DNA from: Bacteroides_E sp964583185
Lineage (GTDB): Bacteria; Bacteroidota; Bacteroidia; Bacteroidales; Bacteroidaceae
Assembly (NCBI GenBank): GCA_964583185.1
Contig: CAZOVL010000007.1
Span: forward strand, 1 to 54,515
Reading direction: 5' to 3'
Length of the DNA stretch: 54,515 nt
This document shows, piece after piece, positions 25,503-34,613 of the stretch; the first letter of the stretch is position 1; each line of letters opens with the position of its first letter. Made by a program: the position numbers and the translations under genes. The notes below the pieces were generated by a model that ran no database searches, had not been told where the DNA came from, and was given only the letters and a program-made list of their open reading frames with translations.

Positions 25503-27047
25503 ATGAAAAAGAAATTAGCTTTGATATTAAGTACCTTCTGCCTTTCTATAACTGTTATGGCACAAGGTTATGTGGATGACCTCTACTATCTTTCTTCTGA
25601 CAAAAAAGATAAAAAAGAAAAACCTGCTGAAAAGAAAGTTAAAACAGAGGTGACAAATGTTTATTTAGCTCCCGGATCTACTGTTGAGGTTAGGGAAAAG
25701 GTTAAGAAGCCTAATCAACGTAGTGTTGATGAATATAATCGTCGTTATTCCAATTCTTCCGATTCTTCTTCTGCATATGTTGAAGATGAATATGTATATG
25801 ATGAGGATGACTATAACTACGATAATAGAGGGGAATGGGTTGGCGGATTTCAAGGGTCGCAAGACGATTATGAATATGCTGAGCGCATCATTCGATTTAA
25901 AAATCCTCGTTATGCTGTAAGTATCAGTAGTCCTTATTATTGGGATATAGTATATGGTTTAAACTCATGGGACTGGAATGTTTACACGGATGGTTTATAT
26001 GCTTATGCTTTTCCAACTTTTTCAAACCGATTATGGTGGAACTGGCGATTCGGAGGTTCTTTTGGAATGAGTTGGAGCTGGAGTCCATATTATTCTAGTT
26101 GGCATTATCCACATTATTGGGGTAGCAGTTATTACGGACATTATGGTTATTATGGACATCATTATCACCGTCCTTATTATTGGGATTATTATCGTCCACA
26201 TTATTGGGGATACAGTAGACCTTATTACAACCGTTCTTATACCAACAGAAGATATTATGGATCGTATGGTAGTGATTACATAGGTTATGGTGGCCGCAGA
26301 AGTGTGGGAACTAGCCGTAGAAGTGTAGGAGGAAGCAGTGGTACAAGTACACGTAGAGTGGTAGGTTCTGATGGTTCTTATTCTACAAGAAGGACTTCGG
26401 GTACTAATGTAAACAATAATACAAGTTCTCGTAGAGTAGTAGGTACTCGTGCAGATGGTACAAGTACACGTAGAGTGGTAGGAACTCGTACAAATGATAA
26501 TACAACAACTAGACGTTTAGAGAGTACTTCCAGAAGAAGCAGTGGAAATACAACAGGTACTACTGTAAATAGAAATCCTTCAACAACACAAGGAAATCAA
26601 GGTACAACAACTAGACGTTTGGAAAGTACTTCTCGCAGAAGTAGTGGAACAAGTACAGGTACATCTACTCGCACTCCTTCTTCAACTGTACGTAGCAGTG
26701 AAGGAACTTCAAGAAGAACAACTACCTATACTCGCCCAAGCAGTACGCGAAGAACAGAATCTACGGTACGTTCAGGCTCAAGTAGCAGTACGCCTCGTTC
26801 AACGGTTTCTCCACAGAGTACAACCAGACGTAGTACTTCAACCTATAGTCGAAGCAGTACTTCAACGCCACGTAGTTCAACGGTTGCTCCATCCACTTCA
26901 AGAAGATCATCTTCTCCATCTTACTCACCCTCTTCTAGCAGTAGAAGCTCTTCTCCAAGAGTGTCTCCTTCTAGTGGGTCTTCAAGATCTAGCGGTAGTT
27001 CAGGTGGTACTTCCAGATCAGCTGGTACATCTCGCAGAGGCAGGTAG
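25503..27047 (+). CDS. Secreted low-complexity protein, Tyr/His-rich core and Ser/Thr/Arg-rich tail
   Basis: I chose the ATG at 25503, not 25476, because it gives a clean signal peptide (MKKKLALILSTFCLSITVMAQG); the earlier start would add nine polar residues. The mature protein has three parts: an acidic and Lys-rich N-terminal region with runs of Asp and Tyr (to about residue 140), a Tyr/Trp/His-rich segment with repeated HYxGHY-like steps (about 175-250), and a long tail to the end made almost only of Ser, Thr, Arg and Gly. Tail repeats include TSTRRVVG and TTTRRLESTSRRSSG. A 23-base stretch recurs at 26343 and 26460, and a related longer block recurs 102 bases apart near 26502 and 26604, signs of internal duplication. 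The tail is strongly basic. It precedes an outer-membrane barrel gene by 66 bases. No function is known to me. Confidence 0.85.
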   Translation: MKKKLALILSTFCLSITVMAQGYVDDLYYLSSDKKDKKEKPAEKKVKTEVTNVYLAPGSTVEVREKVKKPNQRSVDEYNRRYSNSSDSSSAYVEDEYVYDEDDYNYDNRGEWVGGFQGSQDDYEYAERIIRFKNPRYAVSISSPYYWDIVYGLNSWDWNVYTDGLYAYAFPTFSNRLWWNWRFGGSFGMSWSWSPYYSSWHYPHYWGSSYYGHYGYYGHHYHRPYYWDYYRPHYWGYSRPYYNRSYTNRRYYGSYGSDYIGYGGRRSVGTSRRSVGGSSGTSTRRVVGSDGSYSTRRTSGTNVNNNTSSRRVVGTRADGTSTRRVVGTRTNDNTTTRRLESTSRRSSGNTTGTTVNRNPSTTQGNQGTTTRRLESTSRRSSGTSTGTSTRTPSSTVRSSEGTSRRTTTYTRPSSTRRTESTVRSGSSSSTPRSTVSPQSTTRRSTSTYSRSSTSTPRSSTVAPSTSRRSSSPSYSPSSSSRSSSPRVSPSSGSSRSSGSSGGTSRSAGTSRRGR

Positions 27048-27113
27048 TAGTTAAACGATAGAAAAAAGAATGAGATGAGATAAATTCGATTCATTTATCC
27101 TAAAAAAAAAGCA

Positions 27114-28664
27114 ATGAAAAGATATTATATGACAATAGTTTTGAGTCTGTTTTGCCTGGGCATGGTAACAGCTCAAACGTTATACGATGGTATAGAGTTT
27201 TCAAATAAAAACCTAAGTGGTACAGCTCGCTTCGTGGGAATGGGAGGTGCTATGGGAGCATTGGGTGGAGATATCTCCACCATTGGAAGTAATCCTGCAG
27301 GACTAGGTATTTATAGAAGTAATGATGTAATGACCTCTTTTAGTTTTTCCAGTCACGAAATAGAGACTACTTATGGAGGAAACAAGTTTACAAATAACCG
27401 TAACAGAGGAGGATTTGATAATTTTGGTTTTGTGTTTTCCTCTCAGATAGGAAACGATGCACTGCGATTTTTGAATTTTGGCTTTAATTACAATCGGGCT
27501 AAAACATTTTACCGAACTCGTGAGATGAGTGGAGTTATGGGTGGGTCTCAAATTAATCAAATGATTACCCAAGCTAACGCTATGTATGATGCGGGTATAG
27601 ATATCGCAACTCTTGACCCAGATTATAGTCTATTTGATATGAATAATGTAGGTTGGTTAGGAGCTATAGGATTTGAGAGTTACTTATTCAACCCAGCAGC
27701 TGAAGGGGGATTTGGTAACATTTGGGAGGGTTCACCCGGTGCCAATTTTTACTCCAAAGAGTGGGGAGGTATAGACCAATACGACTTTAATGTATCTATG
27801 AACTTTGTGGATCGTGTTTATTTCGGTGTGAGTGTGGGTGCTTATGACTTAAATTATAAGAAATACTCTTTTTATGGGGAGAACTTATCTTCAGAAGAAT
27901 ACTATGATTTACATAGTACAAAGTGGATTGATGGAGCAGGGGTGGATTTCAAATTAGGTGTTATAGTACGTCCTTTTGAAAGTTCTCCTTTCCGTTTTGG
28001 GATAGCTTTCCATTCTCCCACTTTTTACAAACTAACTTTAGGTACTGTAGCTTCACTTTACGCTATGTTGGAATCTGAAGATAATGATGGAAATTGGGGA
28101 GTAAATGGTATGTGGAGAAATACAGAAGATGATGTAGGAAGGATGGAATCGGATTTTAAATTAGAAACTCCTTGGAAAGTAAATCTCAGTTTAGGTCATA
28201 CTATTGGTTCTCAATTGGCTCTAGGAGCTGAATACGAATATCAAAATAACTCTAGTATTAAGTTTAAATATCCTGATGGTGTTTCTATGACAAATGCTAA
28301 TGGATTAGTAAACGATTATGCAAAAGGGGTACATACCGTTCGTTTAGGAGCTGAGTACAATGTAATCCCTCAGTTTGCCTTTAGAGTAGGCTATAATTTT
28401 AGCACAGCCAGTTTGAAAAAAGAATCGGTTAAAGATTTAGCTACCAATAGTATTGAAACCGATACCGACTATGCCAATGGAGAGTCACTTAATAGATTTA
28501 CTGTGGGTATGGGATATAGGGGGCGTTCTTTTTATGCCGACTTAGGATATCAGTTTAATCATTATAAAGAAAAATTTTATGCCTTTGATAATAAATATCT
28601 AGTTCCTGCTGAAGCTACTAACTCAAGGAGTCACGTAGTTATGACTTTAGGCTTTAGATTTTAA
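27114..28664 (+). CDS. Outer-membrane beta-barrel protein (OmpP1/FadL/TodX-like)
   Basis: A 516-residue exported protein with a signal peptide ending MVTAQ. The mature start SGTARFVGMGGAMGALGGD, followed by SNPAGLGIYR, is the typical N-terminal plug region of the FadL/OmpP1-like family in Bacteroidota. The rest alternates short polar and aromatic strands, ending in a Phe (LGFRF), as expected for a Bam-folded barrel. It may take up hydrophobic molecules, but the ligand is unknown. It is likely cotranscribed with the low-complexity protein upstream and ends in a good terminator. Confidence 0.85.
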   Translation: MKRYYMTIVLSLFCLGMVTAQTLYDGIEFSNKNLSGTARFVGMGGAMGALGGDISTIGSNPAGLGIYRSNDVMTSFSFSSHEIETTYGGNKFTNNRNRGGFDNFGFVFSSQIGNDALRFLNFGFNYNRAKTFYRTREMSGVMGGSQINQMITQANAMYDAGIDIATLDPDYSLFDMNNVGWLGAIGFESYLFNPAAEGGFGNIWEGSPGANFYSKEWGGIDQYDFNVSMNFVDRVYFGVSVGAYDLNYKKYSFYGENLSSEEYYDLHSTKWIDGAGVDFKLGVIVRPFESSPFRFGIAFHSPTFYKLTLGTVASLYAMLESEDNDGNWGVNGMWRNTEDDVGRMESDFKLETPWKVNLSLGHTIGSQLALGAEYEYQNNSSIKFKYPDGVSMTNANGLVNDYAKGVHTVRLGAEYNVIPQFAFRVGYNFSTASLKKESVKDLATNSIETDTDYANGESLNRFTVGMGYRGRSFYADLGYQFNHYKEKFYAFDNKYLVPAEATNSRSHVVMTLGFRF

Positions 28665-28716
28665 CGAGATAGCGATTATTGCAAATAATTTCTATAATAA
28701 CTTTTTGTGTGTAAAG

Positions 28717-28752
28717 AAAAACCCCATAGCCGTTTTGGTGATGGGGTTTTTT
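28717..28752 (+). terminator. Rho-independent terminator after the OMP gene
   Basis: Stem AAAACCCCAT (28718-28727) / ATGGGGTTTT (28741-28750) with trailing T. Confidence 0.88.
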
Positions 28753-28922
28753 GATTTTAATGTAGTTTATTTGATGTTTTCTAATGACTAGTCTTCCTCC
28801 TTTTAATAGCAAAAAAACAGAAGGCTTTCTAGTGTGAAAGCATAGTCACTTTTTGTCTCTTTTTGGGGTTGGAAATCGAGTTTTTTTAAGGTGCCTTAGG
28901 GGACGTTAAACAAGGGTGTCAG

Positions 28923-29001
28923 TCGGTCTAGGACTGAAGGCCCTTCGGTCTAGGACCTAACACCCCTCGGTCTAGGACCGACCGGCCTTGGGTCTTAGAC
29001 C
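28923..29001 (-). repeat. Array 3 of the 22-bp palindromic tandem repeat (4 units)
   Basis: Cores start at 28923, 28945, 28967 and 28989, again exactly 22 bases apart, in inverted orientation (TCGGTCTAGGACY). The last is divergent (TGGGTCTTAGACC). The array is in the 363-base gap between the converging OMP gene and guaD, downstream of the OMP terminator. Nothing else is recognised in this gap. Confidence 0.95.
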
Positions 29002-29027
29002 CCTTTTTTTCTTACTGAGAATTGCTC

Positions 29028-29495
29028 TTAATATTCCGTTTTATTTTCGGTTTCCATCCACTGTTTAAATGCTTCAATGGCTTCTTCTCGCAAGAATTTT
29101 TCAGAAGGTAATTGTCGTTCATCCGGAGCAAGTTTCAGCTCATCGTAAATGAATGAATCATCAAAACCAATTTCTTTGGCGTCTTCTTGTGTATTGCCAT
29201 AATAAAGTTTGTCCAAGCGTGCCCAATAAATTGCACCTAAGCACATTGGACAAGGCTCGCACGAGCTATAGATTTCACATCCCGATAAATCAAAAGTTTG
29301 TAGTTTTTGGGTTGCTTCACGAATGGCACTAACTTCTGCGTGAGCAGTTGGGTCGCACGAGTCGGTTACGCGGTTCACTCCCGTGGCAATAATCTCACCC
29401 CCTTTAACAATAACCGCTCCAAACGGACCTCCGTTGTTTTTAATGTTTTCTTTGGATAGCTCAATGGCTTTCCTCATAAAATCGTTTTTTTTCAT
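29028..29495 (-). CDS. guaD: Guanine deaminase (GuaD, cytidine-deaminase fold)
   Basis: A 155-residue zinc deaminase. Zinc ligands are His52 (PTAHAEV, with catalytic Glu54), Cys82 and Cys85 (CEPCPMC). The C-terminal stretch GFDDSFIYDEL and the ending KTEY closely resemble the domain-swapped GuaD of Bacillus subtilis rather than tRNA adenosine deaminase TadA. It should convert guanine to xanthine for purine salvage or nitrogen use. It follows the Gfo/Idh/MocA gene by 13 bases. Confidence 0.88.
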   Translation of the reverse strand: MKKNDFMRKAIELSKENIKNNGGPFGAVIVKGGEIIATGVNRVTDSCDPTAHAEVSAIREATQKLQTFDLSGCEIYSSCEPCPMCLGAIYWARLDKLYYGNTQEDAKEIGFDDSFIYDELKLAPDERQLPSEKFLREEAIEAFKQWMETENKTEY

Positions 29496-29508
29496 ATGCG
29501 ATATCTTC

Positions 29509-30495
29509 TTAAAGTTTACCTAGTATATTATCCATCACCCAGTTGGTGGTGGTAGCACTAATTCCATCGGCAGAACATTTACCTTTGCCTAATAAGTCAT
29601 CTACTACAGCCTGAATTAAGGGCTGTTGAACATATTTAGGATTTTCAACAACTATTTCAGTACGCCCCTGTTGGTTATGCAGAGCAATGGGATCGAAAGA
29701 GAAAACAGAGAAGCAAATCATACCTTTGTTTCCTATGATTTCAATGCGATCTTCTTTAGCCGATTCGTGAGCTACAAAGCACCAGGAGCCACTACCCACT
29801 AAACCCGATTCAAATTGAAAACAAGCACTTAATGTATCTTCAACTGCATATAATCCTCCTTGGTTACTTTTGTATCCACTGGCACTTAAAATACAACCAA
29901 ATAATTCTTGTAACAAATCTATTTGGTGAGGTGCCAAATCATAAAAATAGCCCCCTCCTGCAATATCGGGTTGTAATCTCCAAGGTAAATTCTCCTTGTT
30001 ATAATCCAAATTTCTGGGAGGTTGTGCAAAGCGTACCTGCACGTTAATAATTTTACCTATTGCATCATTATCAATCAACTCTTTTATTTTCATAAAATAG
30101 GGTAGATATCTACGATAATAAGCAACAAAACACTTTACATTAGTCTCTTTGGCTATTCTATTGATGCGTGTACACTCTTCGTAGGTTACAGCCATTGGCT
30201 TTTCAATGTAAACCGGTTTTCCGGCTTTCATTGACATTATGGCATAAGTAGCGTGTGAAGAAGGAGGTGTTGCAATGTATATGGCATTTACCTCAGGATC
30301 TTGAATGAGCAATTGAGCATCATCATACCATTTTTTTATGCCGTGTTCTTTGGCATATTTTTGTGCTTTCTCTAAGTCACGGCTCATCACAGCCACAACG
30401 TTTGAGTTTTCTACTTTTTGAAAGGCGGGGCCACTTTTATATCTTGTTACCTCACCACAACCTATAAATCCCCAATTAATGGTATCTGGTTTCAT
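29509..30495 (-). CDS. Gfo/Idh/MocA family oxidoreductase
   Basis: A 328-residue NAD(P)-dependent dehydrogenase. The nucleotide-binding start WGFIGCGEVTRYKSGPAF is close to GxGxxG, and the catalytic EKPMAV motif sits near 97-102. The C-terminal domain has GGGYFYDLAPHQIDLL with the conserved Asp and His. The family acts on sugars, inositols or their derivatives; the substrate cannot be read here. It is the first gene of a two-gene unit with guaD. Confidence 0.88.
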   Translation of the reverse strand: MKPDTINWGFIGCGEVTRYKSGPAFQKVENSNVVAVMSRDLEKAQKYAKEHGIKKWYDDAQLLIQDPEVNAIYIATPPSSHATYAIMSMKAGKPVYIEKPMAVTYEECTRINRIAKETNVKCFVAYYRRYLPYFMKIKELIDNDAIGKIINVQVRFAQPPRNLDYNKENLPWRLQPDIAGGGYFYDLAPHQIDLLQELFGCILSASGYKSNQGGLYAVEDTLSACFQFESGLVGSGSWCFVAHESAKEDRIEIIGNKGMICFSVFSFDPIALHNQQGRTEIVVENPKYVQQPLIQAVVDDLLGKGKCSADGISATTTNWVMDNILGKL

Positions 30496-30650
30496 TGTAC
30501 TATTAGTTTTGTTTAGTTAGAATAAATATATAACAAAGATACAGAAACAGTCTTGATATCTAAGTTTTTACGAATAACAATTTTAGAATTCAATGTGAAT
30601 TATTTTGAAAGAAGAGGGTCGTAAAATTCTTATTATTAGTCGGTTCTTCT

Positions 30651-30658
30651 TATCTTTG
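30651..30658 (+). promoter_or_regulatory. Candidate -7 element for the C_GCAxxG_C_C gene
   Basis: TATCTTTG, a full TAnnTTTG match, 13 bases before the ATG at 30672. The -33 region is weak (TTCT). Confidence 0.45.
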
Positions 30659-30671
30659 CAAAAAAATAAAA

Positions 30672-31133
30672 ATGAAGGCTGAAGAGAAAGAAAGACGTGT
30701 GAGTCGTGCAGTAGAATTATTTGAAAAAGGATTTAACTGTTCTCAGTCTGTTTTTGCTGCTTTTTCTGATCGTTATGGTTATTCTGAAGAAGAAGGTTTG
30801 GTTTTAGCAGCCTCATTTGGAGGTGGAATAGGCAGAATGCGTGAAACCTGTGGTGCAGCTTGTGGCTTATTTATGATTGCATCGCTTGAAACAGGTTCTT
30901 CAATTCCGGGAGATAGACAAGGCAAAGAGAGAAATTACAAAATGGTTCAATCTTTAGCTAAACAGTTTAAGGAGCAAAATGGAGCTCTGCGTTGTGCCGA
31001 ACTTTTAGGTATTGAGAAACCTAAATTAGGTGATACTAAACCCGAAGAGAGAACAGCTACCTATTATAAAAAACGTCCTTGTAAGCAAATAGTTGCTATA
31101 GCAGCACAAATTGCAGCAGATAATTTTGAATAG
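30672..31133 (+). CDS. C_GCAxxG_C_C family protein
   Basis: A 153-residue small cysteine protein. The family pattern is complete: Cys23 in FNCSQSV, ETCGAACG (Cys60 and Cys64), RCAELLG (Cys108) and RPCKQI (Cys137). Members are thought to be redox or metal proteins, sometimes found as a domain beside reductases, but no biochemical role is firmly established. No partner is obvious; the next gene, lepA, has its own promoter. Confidence 0.9.
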   Translation: MKAEEKERRVSRAVELFEKGFNCSQSVFAAFSDRYGYSEEEGLVLAASFGGGIGRMRETCGAACGLFMIASLETGSSIPGDRQGKERNYKMVQSLAKQFKEQNGALRCAELLGIEKPKLGDTKPEERTATYYKKRPCKQIVAIAAQIAADNFE

Positions 31134-31232
31134 GCTTTATTTATAAATGAATGCATAGAGTTTTATAGTTAAATAGGTGTTTTTTCGGTAGAGGTTATGC
31201 CCGAAAAACACTATTTCCTAGTGATTTTTTTG

Positions 31233-31240
31233 TACCTTTG
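31233..31240 (+). promoter_or_regulatory. Candidate -7 element for lepA
   Basis: TACCTTTG is a strong TAnnTTTG match 25 bases before the ATG at 31266. It lies inside the N-terminal extension of the longest possible ORF, which argues against the upstream start at 31197. Confidence 0.5.
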
Positions 31241-31265
31241 TGCACTTAGATTTTTAATGAATTAT

Positions 31266-33050
31266 ATGAGGAAAAATATACGTAACTTTTGTATTATAGC
31301 GCATATTGACCATGGTAAGTCAACTTTGGCCGACCGTTTATTGGAGTTTACTAAAACCATTCAAATAACGGGAGGACAGATGTTGGATAATATGGATTTG
31401 GAAAAAGAGAGAGGGATTACCATTAAGAGTCACGCCATTCAAATGGAGTATGAGTTTGAGGGGGAACAATACGTTCTAAACCTAATTGACACTCCGGGGC
31501 ACGTGGATTTTTCTTACGAAGTATCTCGTTCCATTGCTGCTTGTGAAGGAGCTCTTTTAATTGTTGATGCTTCACAAGGAATACAGGCACAAACCATTTC
31601 AAATTTATATATGGCTATTGAACACGATTTGGAAATTATTCCCATTGTGAATAAGTGTGATATGGCCAGTGCTATGCCCGAAGTGGTAGAAGATGAAATT
31701 ATTGATTTAATTGGTTGCGATAGAGAGGATATAATCCGTGCTTCGGGAAAAACAGGAATGGGGATTGAGCAGATATTGGAGGCCGTTATTAAAAGGGTTC
31801 CTTTTCCAAAAGGAGACGATGAGGCTCCACTACAAGCTTTGATTTTTGATTCTGTTTTTAATCCTTTTCGTGGAGTAATTGCATACTTCAAAATTGAAAA
31901 CGGTGTTTTACGCTCCGGTGAAAAGGTGAAATTCTTCAATACCGGCAAAGAATATGAAGCCGATGAAATAGGGGTGTTAAAAATGGATTTATCTCCACGT
32001 AAAGAGCTTCGTGCCGGCAATGTGGGATATATCATTTCTGGAATTAAAACATCGAATGAGGTGAAAGTGGGTGATACCATTACACACGTTGAACGTCCTG
32101 CCGATAAAGGAATATCGGGTTTTGAGGAAGTTAAACCGATGGTGTTTGCGGGTGTATATCCCATTGAAACAGAAGATTTTGAAGCGTTACGTCAGTCGTT
32201 AGAGAAATTGCAATTGAATGATGCCTCTCTTACGTTTCAACCTGAATCGTCCATTGCTTTAGGTTTTGGTTTTCGATGTGGTTTCTTGGGTTTACTTCAT
32301 ATGGAAATTGTTCAGGAACGTTTGGACAGAGAGTTCGATATGAATGTTATCACTACAGTACCTAACGTACCTTATCATATCTACGATAAACACGGAGAGG
32401 TAAAAGAAATTCATAATCCGGGTGAAATGCCCGATCCGACATTAATTGATCGGATTGAAGAACCCTATATTGACGCTTCTATTATTACAGCTACAGAGTA
32501 TATTGGCCCCATAATGACACTTTGTTTAGGTAAAAGGGGAGAGATTGTTAAGCAACATTACCTATCGGGTAACCGTGTGGAGTTACAATATACAATGCCA
32601 CTTGGAGAAATTGTAATTGATTTCTATGATAGGTTGAAGAGTGTGTCAAGAGGTTATGCTTCTTTTGACTATCATTTAAGCGAATATAAGCCTTCCAAGT
32701 TGATTAAGTTGGATATTATGTTGAATGGTGAATCAGTGGATGCTTTGTCTGTTCTTACTCACGTGGATAATGCGTATGCTCTGGGTAGAAGAATGTGCGA
32801 AAAGCTTAAAGACCTCATTCCCCGTCAGCAATTTGAGATAGCAATTCAAGCAGCTATTGGAGCTAAGATTATAGCTAGAGAAACTATCCGTGCGGTTCGT
32901 AAAGACGTTACAGCCAAGTGTTATGGGGGTGACATCAGTAGAAAACGAAAACTGTTGGAGAAACAAAAGAAAGGAAAAAAACGTATGAAGCATATTGGTA
33001 ATGTGGAAGTACCACAAAAAGCGTTTTTAGCCGTCTTGAAACTAGATTAA
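31266..33050 (+). CDS. lepA: Elongation factor 4 (LepA)
   Basis: A 594-residue translational GTPase. I chose the ATG at 31266, giving MRKNIRNFCIIAHIDHGKST, because it matches the usual LepA start and length; the longer ORF from 31197 would add a hydrophobic tail not seen in the family and would begin upstream of the likely promoter. GTPase motifs are AHIDHGKST (G1), DTPGHVDF (G3) and NKCD (G4). The C-terminal domain ends in the basic RRKRKLLEKQKKGKKRMK region followed by VEVPQKAFLAVLK, typical of EF4. It acts on stalled or mistranslocated ribosomes. Confidence 0.95.
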   Translation: MRKNIRNFCIIAHIDHGKSTLADRLLEFTKTIQITGGQMLDNMDLEKERGITIKSHAIQMEYEFEGEQYVLNLIDTPGHVDFSYEVSRSIAACEGALLIVDASQGIQAQTISNLYMAIEHDLEIIPIVNKCDMASAMPEVVEDEIIDLIGCDREDIIRASGKTGMGIEQILEAVIKRVPFPKGDDEAPLQALIFDSVFNPFRGVIAYFKIENGVLRSGEKVKFFNTGKEYEADEIGVLKMDLSPRKELRAGNVGYIISGIKTSNEVKVGDTITHVERPADKGISGFEEVKPMVFAGVYPIETEDFEALRQSLEKLQLNDASLTFQPESSIALGFGFRCGFLGLLHMEIVQERLDREFDMNVITTVPNVPYHIYDKHGEVKEIHNPGEMPDPTLIDRIEEPYIDASIITATEYIGPIMTLCLGKRGEIVKQHYLSGNRVELQYTMPLGEIVIDFYDRLKSVSRGYASFDYHLSEYKPSKLIKLDIMLNGESVDALSVLTHVDNAYALGRRMCEKLKDLIPRQQFEIAIQAAIGAKIIARETIRAVRKDVTAKCYGGDISRKRKLLEKQKKGKKRMKHIGNVEVPQKAFLAVLKLD

Positions 33051-33070
33051 TTTTTGAAACACAAAATATT

Positions 33071-34426
33071 ATGAACACGTTTATTGGAAAGCTCAACTAC
33101 TCAATGTTGAGCTTTTTAAAGCACCGAATTAATGGAGGTGTTTTATTAATGATAGTGGCAGTACTTGCTATTATAGTTGCTAATTCGCCTTGGAGTGAAC
33201 AATATCTGGCCTTATGGGATTTTCCTATGATACTTCAAATAGGCGATTTCAATGTATTCAGTGTGAATGGTGAGCCTTTGACATTGATGGAATTCATTAA
33301 TAATGCCTTAATGGTATTGTTTTTCTTCTCTGTAGGTCTAGAGATTAAAAGGGAACTTTTAGTAGGAGAATTATCTTCTTTACGCAAATCCTTATTACCT
33401 ATTATTGCTGCTATTGGAGGAATGGTTATACCGGTAGCTGTCTACTTTCTTTTTGCTCACGGAACACCTGCAGAAGCAGGATTAGCTATACCCATGGCTA
33501 CTGATATCGCCTTTTCTTTAGGTGTGCTTAGTCTGTTTGGTAAACGGGTTCCCATTAGTTTGAAAATCTTTTTAACTGCTTTTGCAATAGTCGATGATAT
33601 TGGTGGTATTTTAGTTATTGCCTTATTTTATAGCTCTGATTTGTCTTTAGAGTTTTTGGCTATGGCTTTAGCCATTCTCTTTCTTCTTTTCTTGGCTAAT
33701 AAGAGAGGGGTTAAGAATAAATTGTTCTATTGTTCATTAGGACTTGTAGTTTGGTATTTCTTCTTGCAATCGGGTGTGAATGCTACGTTTGCAGGAGTTT
33801 TAGTTGCCTTCTTAATTCCGGCAACACCTAGTCTTAAAGTGGGTAAATACATCAATAGAATTAAAGACAATATCTCTAATTTCCCGGTTGAGAAAAAAGA
33901 GTACCGCATACTTACATCTCACGAAATTAGTTTGTTGAAAAGTATTGAATCGGCTTCCGATAAAGTGATTTCACCTCTGCAAGCCTTGGAAGATAAGATG
34001 CACGGTGCAGTGAACTACTTTATTGTTCCGCTGTTTGCTTTCGCTAATGCAGGAATTGTTCTATCGGGTGGATCAATAGATAGTTTGTTTGGTCCTGTAG
34101 CCTATGGTATTGCAATTGCGTTGTTATTAGGTAAGTTTATTGGTATTTTCTCTTTTACCTACTTGGCCATCAAATCTAATGTAGTGTCTATGCCCGCAGG
34201 TATGACTTGGAAGAGTTTAGCCGGTACAGCATTATTGGGTGGTATTGGTTTTACTGTTTCTCTGTTCATAGCAAACCTATCTTTTACTGATGCTCCTGAC
34301 TTATTGAATCAAGCCAAGATTGGTGTTTTAGTTGGAACAATACTTTCCGGTGTATTAGGCTATTTTGTATTGAATTTAGTCTTGCCTAAAAAGGAGTATG
34401 TGGAACGACAAATGCAAGATAAATAA
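33071..34426 (+). CDS. nhaA: Na+/H+ antiporter NhaA
   Basis: A 451-residue membrane antiporter. The ion-binding pair is Asp175-Asp176 in AIVDDIGG, and the conserved PMATDIAFSLGVL and FFFSVGLEIKREL precede it. About 12 membrane segments are predicted. A loop of about 60 mainly charged residues (about 255-315) separates the two halves. It begins 20 bases after lepA and may share its transcript. It regulates cytoplasmic pH and sodium. Confidence 0.95.
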   Translation: MNTFIGKLNYSMLSFLKHRINGGVLLMIVAVLAIIVANSPWSEQYLALWDFPMILQIGDFNVFSVNGEPLTLMEFINNALMVLFFFSVGLEIKRELLVGELSSLRKSLLPIIAAIGGMVIPVAVYFLFAHGTPAEAGLAIPMATDIAFSLGVLSLFGKRVPISLKIFLTAFAIVDDIGGILVIALFYSSDLSLEFLAMALAILFLLFLANKRGVKNKLFYCSLGLVVWYFFLQSGVNATFAGVLVAFLIPATPSLKVGKYINRIKDNISNFPVEKKEYRILTSHEISLLKSIESASDKVISPLQALEDKMHGAVNYFIVPLFAFANAGIVLSGGSIDSLFGPVAYGIAIALLLGKFIGIFSFTYLAIKSNVVSMPAGMTWKSLAGTALLGGIGFTVSLFIANLSFTDAPDLLNQAKIGVLVGTILSGVLGYFVLNLVLPKKEYVERQMQDK

Positions 34427-34454
34427 GTACCATATTGTACTTTAATATACATAG

Positions 34455-34490
34455 AAAAGGTCGCTTGGTTTATACTTAAGCGACCTTTTT
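34455..34490. terminator. Bidirectional terminator between nhaA and the MFS gene
   Basis: Perfect 12-bp stem AAAAGGTCGCTT (34455-34466) / AAGCGACCTTTT (34478-34489), A-rich on the left and T-rich on the right. Confidence 0.88.
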
Positions 34491-34613
34491 CTATTGGTTC
34501 TCTGTGGTTTTAATTTCTATTGGGGGTTAGTCTTTTCAATATATGGAAATAATGCAGTAGAGGAGTAAAATCTACTGTAATACTATTCCCGTATTAGGAA
34601 TGAGAAGGTTCTT

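Noticed and set aside
31197..31265. Longer LepA start at 31197
   Set aside because: It adds a hydrophobic tail absent from LepA and begins upstream of the likely promoter box at 31233.
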